This document shows positions 1 to 7,028 of a stretch of DNA of 64,000 nucleotides, in pieces; position 1 is the first letter of the stretch; every line of letters begins with the position of its first letter. The position numbers and the translations under genes were made by a program. The notes beneath the pieces are model-generated. The model saw only the letters and a program-made list of their open reading frames with translations. It had not been told where the DNA came from and searched no databases. The DNA comes from JBBSAT01 sp044223665 (GTDB taxonomy: Bacteria; Myxococcota_A; Polyangia; Polyangiales; Sandaracinaceae). Location: NCBI GenBank assembly GCA_044223665.1, contig JBGALT010000007.1:39026-103025 (forward strand), read 5' to 3'.

Positions 1-746
1 TGCACCATCTTCCGGTAGATCGAGTAGAGGTGCTTGGCGCGCCCGCTCACGTCGACCGCGAAGCCGCGCTCGACGAGCATCTTGCTGATGCGCTTGACGA
101 CGTCGGTGATGTAGCGGTCGCGATCGCGCTGGACCTTCTTCGTCTTGTCGACGAGGTCGGCGTACTGCTCGGGATAGAGGTAGCTGAAGCTCAGGTCCTC
201 GAGCTCGCTCTTCAGCCAGTTGATACCGAGGCGGCCGGCGAGCGGCGCGTAGATGTCGAGCGTCTCCTGCGCGATGCGCTGCTGCGCCTCGGGCTTCATG
301 TGCTCGAGCGTGCGCATGTTGTCCAGACGGTCGGCGAGCTTGACGACGAGCACGCGGATGTCGCGCGCCATCGCGATCAGCATCTTGCGGAACGACTCGG
401 CCTGCTGGTCTTCCTTGCTGGTGAAGTTGATCTTGCCGAGCTTGGTGACGCCGTCGACGAGGAAGGCGATCTCGTCGCCGAAGCGCTCGCGCATCTCGGC
501 ATCGCTGACGCCCGTGTCCTCGACCACGTCGTGCAGGAGCGCGGCGCACACGCTCGACACGTCGAGCTTCATCTCCGCGATGATCCCGGCGACCGAGACC
601 GGATGGATGATGTACGGGTCGCCCGACTTGCGGAGCTGGCCGTCGTGCTTGTCGGCCGCGAACACGTAGGCGCGATGGATCAGGTCGAGATCGGCCGCCG
701 GCTGATAGCCGCGGACCGAATCGACGATGTCCGTCAAGCGAACCAT
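1..746 (-). CDS. relA: RelA/SpoT-family (p)ppGpp synthetase/hydrolase, 5' part only
   Basis: This is the N-terminal 248 codons of a bifunctional stringent-response enzyme. It starts at ATG 746 and runs off the left edge of the window. The translation shows the HD hydrolase domain: metal-binding and active-site stretches HDGQLRKSG and IIHP near residues 35-50, the HD pair in LLHDVVEDT near 75, and KLADRLDNMRTL near 145. The last visible residues (GRAKHLYSIYRKM) are the opening of the synthetase domain. An intact HD box suggests it can hydrolyse (p)ppGpp as well as make it. Synthetase catalytic residues, TGS and ACT domains lie outside the window. The start is well placed, MVRLTDIVDSV being typical of the family. 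Confidence 0.93.
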   Translation of the reverse strand, partial: MVRLTDIVDSVRGYQPAADLDLIHRAYVFAADKHDGQLRKSGDPYIIHPVSVAGIIAEMKLDVSSVCAALLHDVVEDTGVSDAEMRERFGDEIAFLVDGVTKLGKINFTSKEDQQAESFRKMLIAMARDIRVLVVKLADRLDNMRTLEHMKPEAQQRIAQETLDIYAPLAGRLGINWLKSELEDLSFSYLYPEQYADLVDKTKKVQRDRDRYITDVVKRISKMLVERGFAVDVSGRAKHLYSIYRKMV

Positions 747-1003
747 GGGCAACGTCCCGACAGCGACACTTCCCACGACCTCAAGTTGCCCCCGCGTGGT
801 GGAAAGGCCAGCCACCCGAAAGGACGGAAAGCCTACCGTGGCGCCGCGAAAAGCGGCAAGGGAACGACCGATCGGGTGCGATCACCAGCGATCTCGGGGT
901 GATCCGAGGCGTCACGAACCGTCCGAGAGGTCCGGGCTCGCTCGGTCGAGCTCCGCGCGACGCCCTCCACCGGGCCGCGGCGTCGGAAGATCGCGTCGGA
1001 GCT
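747..1003. other. Intergenic region between the LuxR-type regulator and relA
   Basis: 257 bp separate two leftward genes, and I see no coding sequence here. On the minus strand (the relA leader) there is a short perfect hairpin, GCCGC-ttttc-GCGGC, at 851-865. On the plus strand 800-900 is rich in GAAA-type purine runs between short GC stems and resembles a structured RNA, but no plus-strand gene follows it. Confidence 0.4.
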
Positions 1004-2161
1004 TCAGTCGCCGTGGGCGGCGCGCGTGCGGGCCGCGGCGACGAGCGCGCGCCGGGAAGGCTGCTTCTGTTTGCGCAGCAGCGCGTGCACCTGGTTGGCG
1101 ACGGTGCGCTCGGAGGTGCCGCGCGCCTGCGCGATGGCCGCGTTCGTCCAGCCGAGGGCGAGACGATCCAGGATGTCGCGTTCCGCCGGCGAGAGATCGG
1201 AGAGCGTGCTCGGCGTCCCGCCCGGGCGCAGCACGTCGGCGGCGAGGGCCACGAGCTCGTCGCGCGAGCCGAGGCCGAGCTTGGAGGCGGCGCTCCGGAG
1301 CGCGGTGGACACGGCAGCCGGGGAGAGGCCGAGGTGGTAGGCGACGAGCTTTCCTTGCAGGCCCCGCGCGGTGAGCTCGAGCACGCGCGCCTCGCGATCG
1401 TCGAGCGCGCGCGAGGCCCACACGTGCGGCGGGTTCTCGAGCACGTGGTACTCGCGCCGGCCGGCGTCCGCGTGCTCGACGACCCCGTATCGACCGCCGA
1501 GCAGGGCCGTCCACGCGTCGAGCGCGTCGGGCTGCGCACGCCGCCTGGCCGCTCGCCCGCGCTCGATCTGGAGGACGTAGTCCGAGAGGCGCTCGCGCAC
1601 CGGTCGCTCGCTCGCGTTTCCTTCGGCGGCGAGCACGCGTCCGCCGCTCCCGACGATCGCGCAGGCCTGGCTCGCGACGCGCACGCGCAGCGTGGCCTCG
1701 ACGTGCGCTGCGACGCGCGACAGCACGAGCTTCTCGCGCGGCGTGAGCACCAGGGGCTCGCCCGAGAGGGCGAAGGCGACCATCGAGACGCCGTTCGAGC
1801 ACTGCGCCACGAACGCGAGGCTGTCCTCGGCGCGGGCATCGCCGAACGCGCCGGCGACCAGGCGGCCGGCCGACCCGTCCGAGCGGATGCCGTGGAGCTC
1901 GAGCGGGCGAGGAATCCGATAGAAGCGATCGAGCAGCGTGGGGTCGATCGTCGGGAGCATCGCGGTCATGGGCGCGAGCGGACCGCCGACGTGCGCGGCC
2001 GTGTCGCCCGCGAGCAGCTCGTAGTGCTCGGGGTGGCGTCGCACGATCGCGGCGGAAGCCACCACGGTGCTCGGGACCACGCGCCGCAGCACTTCGAGGA
2101 GCGTGTCCAGCCAGTGCGTCAGATCGCCGCGCGCGTCGTGCACGGCCTCGACGAGCTCCAT
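1004..2161 (-). CDS. Transcriptional regulator with two LuxR-type HTH domains
   Basis: A protein of about 385 aa. The N-terminal 220 residues are a GAF/PAS-like sensory region with no motif I can name. They are followed by two helix-turn-helix segments of the LuxR/GerE type. The first (about 250-305) starts LDDREARVLELTARGL and contains the LSPAAVSTALRSAASKLGL recognition region. The second (about 320-370) starts LSPAERDILDRLALGWTNAAIA and continues TSERTVANQVHALLRK. One such domain per protein is normal, so the doubled arrangement is unusual. The start is uncertain: ATG 2161 (MELVEAVHDARGD) is preferred because the upstream extension to GTG 2248 is Arg/Ala-rich and has no domain character. 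The ligand and targets are unknown. Confidence 0.8.
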   Translation of the reverse strand: MELVEAVHDARGDLTHWLDTLLEVLRRVVPSTVVASAAIVRRHPEHYELLAGDTAAHVGGPLAPMTAMLPTIDPTLLDRFYRIPRPLELHGIRSDGSAGRLVAGAFGDARAEDSLAFVAQCSNGVSMVAFALSGEPLVLTPREKLVLSRVAAHVEATLRVRVASQACAIVGSGGRVLAAEGNASERPVRERLSDYVLQIERGRAARRRAQPDALDAWTALLGGRYGVVEHADAGRREYHVLENPPHVWASRALDDREARVLELTARGLQGKLVAYHLGLSPAAVSTALRSAASKLGLGSRDELVALAADVLRPGGTPSTLSDLSPAERDILDRLALGWTNAAIAQARGTSERTVANQVHALLRKQKQPSRRALVAAARTRAAHGD

Positions 2162-2279
2162 CGCGAGCTCGGCGCGCACTCGCCGTCGTTCGCCGCGCCT
2201 CGCCGCGCTCGGACGTTCCACCCCCGGAGCCACCGGTGCAGCATGCACCGGGCTCTCGGACGCGCCAAGGCCGCCGCCG

Positions 2280-2308
2280 GGTGTGATCGCTGGCGGTGCT
2301 CAGCGGCT
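2280..2308 (+). repeat. Isolated end of the GGTGTGATC repeat (family A/B)
   Basis: GGTGTGATCG at 2280-2289 followed by TGGCGGTGC-CAGCG closely matches the left end of the repeat at 18910. No partner GATCACACC end is present nearby, so this is a fragment. It lies at the 3' end of the 2313-3332 gene. Confidence 0.5.
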
Positions 2309-2312
2309 GGGC

Positions 2313-3332
2313 TCAACGAACGCGGCGCAGCTCGCTGACGCCGAGCCGGTACGGTAGACGCGCGCTGCCCGCGTGCACGCCCACCCACACGCGGTAGTCA
2401 CCGGCAGGCCATCCGCCTTCGTCGAGGCCCGCGGTGACGGCGACGTGCGCGTCGCGCGACACCTGGCAGCGGAACGTGCCGTCGGGCATCAGCACCACGA
2501 GCGAGAGCGGCTCGGTCGGCACGGTGCAGTGCGCCTCGTCGTCGGCGCCACAGAGATAGAGCTGGAGGAAGTCGAAGTCCTCGCGCAGGGTCACGACGTG
2601 CGCTGGGCGGGGGTCCACGAGACCGCCGCAGCCGTTGCCGAGCAGCGTGACCTCGATCGGCTCGCTCTCGGCGACGCCGGCGTCCGGGGCCGCCTCGCTC
2701 GTCGAGACTCCGGCCTCGCCCTCGAGCCAGCGCGGATCCGGGAGGAACCCCCGGCGCAGCCGGATGCCGTCGAAACGACCCTCGCCGGCGGCGTCGAGGC
2801 CGAGCTCGGTCGCAGCCGTGCGGTCGTCGCCGGCCGCGCCGACGCCCGGGCGGATGCTGCGCGTCTCGGTGAAGTGCAGCACGTAGTCGGCGCTCGCGCC
2901 GAGCGTGTGCGTGCCGACCCAGATCTCGGTGCGGCCCCTCGGGAAGACGCCCTCGACGCCCGGCACGTTGCCGAAGCGATCGTCGCTGCACACCCAGCTC
3001 GGGTGGCCCTCGGCATCGACGAAGCGCACGCCGAGCACCAGATCGACGTCGCTCGTCGCGAAGATGCGCAAGAACCCGAAGCGGGTGTCGAGCGCCATCA
3101 CGTGGCTGGGGCGCTCGCCGACGAAGCCGGCGCACGCCGAGCCGGCGAGGTCGACGAAGCTACGCGCGCCGTGCGCGTGCCCTTCGATCTCCACCGGGTC
3201 CGGGACGAAGCCCGTCGCGAGCGGGATCGTCGCTTCGGAGAGCGGCGCCTGCGCGAGCGCGAGCGCCGGCCCGACCACGAGCAACGCGAGGGACGCGCGG
3301 AGCCAAGCGGTGCGTCGCGATCCTCGGGTCAC
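2313..3332 (-). CDS. Exported protein with an internally duplicated domain, unknown function
   Basis: 339 aa starting at GTG 3332, whose bases overlap the TGA of the upstream gene (GTGA), indicating translational coupling. Residues 1-30 form a signal peptide ending LALAQA. The mature protein has two copies of a domain of about 125 aa. Each copy begins GF(V/L)PDP, then shows C-GFV or C-GLV, RP-HV, F-FL, a W-C or C-V stretch, and ends IWVG or VWVG followed by Y-L. A Ser/Glu/Ala-rich linker joins them. Paired Cys in each copy suggest disulphides in the periplasm or outside the cell. I do not recognise the family. The adjacent membrane protein is the likely partner. Confidence 0.75.
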   Translation of the reverse strand: MTRGSRRTAWLRASLALLVVGPALALAQAPLSEATIPLATGFVPDPVEIEGHAHGARSFVDLAGSACAGFVGERPSHVMALDTRFGFLRIFATSDVDLVLGVRFVDAEGHPSWVCSDDRFGNVPGVEGVFPRGRTEIWVGTHTLGASADYVLHFTETRSIRPGVGAAGDDRTAATELGLDAAGEGRFDGIRLRRGFLPDPRWLEGEAGVSTSEAAPDAGVAESEPIEVTLLGNGCGGLVDPRPAHVVTLREDFDFLQLYLCGADDEAHCTVPTEPLSLVVLMPDGTFRCQVSRDAHVAVTAGLDEGGWPAGDYRVWVGVHAGSARLPYRLGVSELRRVR

Positions 3333-3907
3333 CACTTCGGATGGCCGCCCTTTCGCAGCTCGAAGTAGGCGACGCACTCGGGACGGTTCAGGGCGTACCC
3401 GGCGAAGATCTCGAACGCCGCGCGGATCAGCGTGAGAGGCTTCTCGCCCGGCGCGAGGTGCTCGTAGGACGGCGTCTGGGCGATGATGACGGCGGCGATG
3501 CCCCAGGCGGCCGCGTTGATCATCGCGAAGAGGCGGGCCCAGTTGCGGCCGGACCACGCGTAGACCGCGAGGATCAGCGTGACGATGCCGGCGATGCCCG
3601 GGCATCCGGGGACGACGATCTCTTCGGGGAGCCACACCCAGAGCTGGAAGAAGGTGAAGAGCAGCCAGCCGCCGCACACCACGCCGAGGATCTTCGGTGG
3701 GCCGTTCGCGATCGGCTTCTTCCCGTACTCGACGCGGCCCCAGTCGTACTTGCTCGGCTGGTTGTCGGGCGGCGGTGCGGCGAACTTGCCGCGCGCGGTG
3801 GTCGGCGGCGGCGCGAAGGGGCTGTCGGGGTCCGTCTTGACGGCGTCCTCGGGAACGGGAGGCGGACCTTTCCGCTTCGGGTCGAAGAGCGTCGGATCGT
3901 CCGCCAT
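3329..3907 (-). CDS. Membrane protein of unknown function with proline-rich N-terminus
   Basis: 192 aa from ATG 3907 (MADDPTLFDPKRKGPPP). The first 70 residues are polar, Pro-rich and probably cytoplasmic. Three or four hydrophobic segments follow between about 78 and 150 (IL-VVCGGWLLFTFF, IAGIVTLILAVYAW, AMINAAAWGIAAVII). The C-terminal 35 residues are soluble. The stop overlaps the GTG start of the exported duplicated-domain protein, so the two form a two-gene operon. No catalytic motif is visible. An in-frame extension to 3991 is Arg-rich and unlikely. Confidence 0.72.
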   Translation of the reverse strand: MADDPTLFDPKRKGPPPVPEDAVKTDPDSPFAPPPTTARGKFAAPPPDNQPSKYDWGRVEYGKKPIANGPPKILGVVCGGWLLFTFFQLWVWLPEEIVVPGCPGIAGIVTLILAVYAWSGRNWARLFAMINAAAWGIAAVIIAQTPSYEHLAPGEKPLTLIRAAFEIFAGYALNRPECVAYFELRKGGHPKW

Positions 3908-4045
3908 GCGGCGGCGAGCATAGCGCGCCACCACCCGGGCCGCCGAGCGCGCCGCGCTTCGGGGCGCACGGTCTTTGCACCTCGCGGGCACGCCGTGCGA
4001 AACGGGCTATGTCCGGTCCACGTTTCGCGGCGATAGTGAGGACGA

Positions 4046-5227
4046 ATGCAGCTGGCTCGGGGGCGTGAGCGGTCTTGGGGGTGGGGCGCTGGAGTCGCGG
4101 TCTCGATCGCGTGGATGTCGCTCGCCGGCTGCCGCAACCATCCGGGGGATCCCTGCTGGACGGCCTGCACCGAGGAGAATCGGGCCTCGTTCGCGACCTG
4201 CGTGGCGAACGGCGCGCCGGGGACTGCCGACACCGGTCCCTGCGCCGCGGGTGATCGGCGCTGCTGCGCGCTCACCGAAGAGTGTCTCGGCGATCTCGAC
4301 GATCAGACGGTGTCTGCGGGCTCCACCACCTGCGACAGCATGATCATGGTCGACGTGTGCGGTCCGGCGTGCACGTCGGAGGACGGCACCCTGCTCGACG
4401 CGTGTCTCACCAGTGGCGGCAGCGGCTGCGCCGCCGGGGATCGCGTTTGCTGCGCGACGGCGCTGGCGTGCATCGGGGCCGCGTCCTCGTACGTGATCGT
4501 CAACGACGCCTGCTGCATGACGACGGCGCAGTGCCCGGCCGATCACTTCTGCGATCCGATGACGTACACGTGCGAGCCGAATCCGACGGGCGACGTCTGC
4601 GGCGACGACACCAAGGGCCCGACCGAGGAGTGCGAAGACGGCAACACGGTCACCGAGGTGTGCGCGTACGGGACCCCGACGTGCACGGTCTGCGACGCGA
4701 GCTGCCACCTCGTCCAGGCGACCGGGCCTCACTGCGGCGATGGCATCGTCGACGACGCGAACGGCGAGCAGTGCGACCCGCCCGAGGACCTCTACTGCGA
4801 CTCCGGCTGTCAGGCGCTCGTCCCGCTCAGCTGCCTGAACGCCGAGCTCGACGGCACGGAGAGCGACGTCGACTGCGGCGGCCGCGAGTGCCCCGCGTGC
4901 TTGAACGGCGAATTCTGTTTCGCGCCCAGCGACTGCCGCGCGCTCCACGCCGACTGCGGCGGTCTCGCCGACTGCCAGGTGAGCGCCGGAACCTGCCAGG
5001 AGATCACCCGCTGCAACGACGGCGATCCGTGCACCGACGACGTGTGCGATGCTGCCGGCGCGTGCACCTTCGAGACCATCGATCGAGATCACGACGGGTT
5101 CGGCCCGCACGCTTGCCAGGGGGACTGCAACGAGCGCGATCCGCTCATCCACCCGGGCGCGACCGAGGTCTGCGCCGACGGCATCGATCAGGACTGCGAC
5201 GACCTCTTCGACGAGGGATGCCCGTGA
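4046..5227 (+). CDS. Cys-rich lipoprotein with myxococcal Cys repeats and MopE-type metal-binding repeat
   Basis: 393 aa. The signal peptide ends in the lipobox SLAGC (Cys about 29), so this is an acylated envelope protein. The body is packed with Cys, including CGDGIVDD-NGEQCD, the signature of the myxobacterial disulphide repeat (TIGR02232-like). The C-terminus has DRDHDGFG followed by CNERDPLIHPGATEVCADGIDQDCDD, which matches the MopE/PF11617 putative metal-binding motif. Acidic D-x-D-x-D spacing suggests Ca or other metal binding. It is probably surface-exposed. It precedes the OmpA-type and LysM-FecR genes on the same strand and may be expressed with them. Confidence 0.82.
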   Translation: MQLARGRERSWGWGAGVAVSIAWMSLAGCRNHPGDPCWTACTEENRASFATCVANGAPGTADTGPCAAGDRRCCALTEECLGDLDDQTVSAGSTTCDSMIMVDVCGPACTSEDGTLLDACLTSGGSGCAAGDRVCCATALACIGAASSYVIVNDACCMTTAQCPADHFCDPMTYTCEPNPTGDVCGDDTKGPTEECEDGNTVTEVCAYGTPTCTVCDASCHLVQATGPHCGDGIVDDANGEQCDPPEDLYCDSGCQALVPLSCLNAELDGTESDVDCGGRECPACLNGEFCFAPSDCRALHADCGGLADCQVSAGTCQEITRCNDGDPCTDDVCDAAGACTFETIDRDHDGFGPHACQGDCNERDPLIHPGATEVCADGIDQDCDDLFDEGCP

Positions 5228-5351
5228 GCCAGGCCGTCGGGGCCGTGAGGAGCGACCGGAGCGCGCGGTGCCGGATCAGTTCCGGGATCACGGTGCGTGT
5301 CCGTCGCTCACGACGGGGTCCGCCTCGGCCCGTGAGGACGAGCGAAGCGGG

Positions 5352-7028
5352 TTGAATCGGCTCGGGCTCCTCGTCCTCGCGGCGCTGTTGACCTCGGGGA
5401 TCGCGTCGGCCGCGCACGCGCAAGGCGTGGCGCTCGACCAGTACCGCGCGGCCGAGACGCCGCTCGACGGTTTCGTCGTCACGCGTCCGCGCACGCTCGG
5501 CCACCTGCGGGCGTCGGCCCTGCTCCACCTCGACTTCGGGCTCGCGCCGCTGCGCGGGCCGGCGTCGGGCACGGGCGCCACGCTCGTCGATCACGAGCTC
5601 GCGGCGCAGGCAGGCATCGCGCTCGGCCTCCTCGATCGCATCGTGGTGGCGGCTCGCCTGCCCGTGGTGCTCTCGATGGGCGGGCCGGCGCGCGCTGCGG
5701 GCGAGCCGTTCACGCGCGATCCAGCGGCCAGCGGCGCGGGGCTCTCCGATCTGGCACTCTCCGGGCGCTACCGCCTGGTGGGCGAAGAAGAGGACGTCTT
5801 CGCGCTCGCGATGGCGACCGAAGCGACGATCCCTCTCGCCGAGGCGTCGTCGAGCGCCCAGGATCTCGCCGGCGAGGCCGGTGTGACGTTCACGCCGGAG
5901 CTCGCCGCCGAGCTGCGCTTTCTTCCGGTCCGCATCACGGCGAACCTGGGCGCGCGCTTCCGCGAGCGGGCGCTCTACGCCTCGCTGCGCGTGCAGCACG
6001 AGCTCACGTGGGCGCTCGCGGTCTCGGTCGACGCGATCCCCGACGTCCTCGAGGTGATGCTGGAGGGATGGGGCGCGACGCCCTTCGACCGCTTCGGCCT
6101 GGCCGTGCGCTCGCCGGTCGAGCTTCTCCTCGGCGCGCGCGTGCGGCCCATCGCGCCGCTCTTCGTCGGGCTCGCGGGCGGCGCGGGGATCGGCGACGCC
6201 TACGGGAATCCCGAGCTCCGGGTGGTGCTGACGGCCGGCTGGGCGGACGTCGAGGGGCTGGCCGCCGAGCGCGAGCGCGCGCGCGCGGGCGGCGCGGAGA
6301 TCACGGGCGCCGACGTCGAGCCGCCGCCCGACGAGACGGAGATCCCGGCCGAGGTCACGCCCGAGACGCCGCGCGAGCGCGTCGTGCCGCCGGGTCGCGA
6401 CGCGTATGGCCAGCTCGATCGCGACGGGGATCGTCTGGTCGATGCCGTCGATCAGTGCGTGCTCGATCGCGAGGACTACGACGAGATCGAGGACGCCGAC
6501 GGCTGTCCCGAAGAGGACGCCGACGCCGACCAGGTGCTCGACGTCGAGGACGCGTGCCCGACGACGCCCGGCGTCGCCAGCGACGACCCCGAGACGCGCG
6601 GATGTCCTGCCCGCGCGTACATCAGCGAGCGCGGCACCATCGTCATCACCGAGCGCGTCGAGTTCGCGACCGGCAGCGACCGCATCCTCGGCCAGAGCGA
6701 GGCCGTTCTCGGCGACGTGCTCGCGATCCTCCAGAGCGCCGAGGACGTGACGCGCGTCCGGATCGAAGGGCACACCGACGATCGCGGCCGCGACGCCGCG
6801 AACCTCAGGCTCTCCACGGCGCGCGCCGCGAGCGTGAGGCGCTGGCTGGAGGAGCACGGGATCGCCAGCGATCGGCTGGAGGCGTGGGGCTGCGGCGAGC
6901 TGCATCCCCGCGAGGCCGGCACGAGCACGGGCGCTCGCCAGGCCAACCGCCGCGTCGAGTTCTTCATCGTCGAGCCGATGCCGCCCGAGCTCACGCTGCG
7001 CGAGGGCTGCGTGGAGGCGACGCCATGA
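5352..7028 (+). CDS. OmpA-family outer-membrane protein with TSP3-like calcium repeats
   Basis: 558 aa if translation begins at TTG 5352, the only start directly before the signal peptide LGLLVLAALL-ASAAHAQ. Residues about 30-330 look like an outer-membrane beta-barrel with alternating hydrophobic strands. An acidic linker follows, then thrombospondin-3-like repeats (LDRDGDRLVDAVDQC and EEDADADQVLDVEDACP). The C-terminal OmpA domain carries the peptidoglycan-binding signature EGHTDDRGRDAANLRLS through RQANRRVEFF. Its role would be tethering outer membrane to peptidoglycan. The stop overlaps the ATG of the next gene (ATGA). An alternative frame start upstream in 5228-5351 cannot be excluded. 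Confidence 0.85.
   Translation: MNRLGLLVLAALLTSGIASAAHAQGVALDQYRAAETPLDGFVVTRPRTLGHLRASALLHLDFGLAPLRGPASGTGATLVDHELAAQAGIALGLLDRIVVAARLPVVLSMGGPARAAGEPFTRDPAASGAGLSDLALSGRYRLVGEEEDVFALAMATEATIPLAEASSSAQDLAGEAGVTFTPELAAELRFLPVRITANLGARFRERALYASLRVQHELTWALAVSVDAIPDVLEVMLEGWGATPFDRFGLAVRSPVELLLGARVRPIAPLFVGLAGGAGIGDAYGNPELRVVLTAGWADVEGLAAERERARAGGAEITGADVEPPPDETEIPAEVTPETPRERVVPPGRDAYGQLDRDGDRLVDAVDQCVLDREDYDEIEDADGCPEEDADADQVLDVEDACPTTPGVASDDPETRGCPARAYISERGTIVITERVEFATGSDRILGQSEAVLGDVLAILQSAEDVTRVRIEGHTDDRGRDAANLRLSTARAASVRRWLEEHGIASDRLEAWGCGELHPREAGTSTGARQANRRVEFFIVEPMPPELTLREGCVEATP

Noticed and set aside
30..902. Long plus-strand reading frames over the relA region
   Set aside because: They mirror the minus-strand RelA/SpoT reading frame; high GC content at third positions creates long antisense frames. 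The translations are Arg/Ala/His-rich with no domain.
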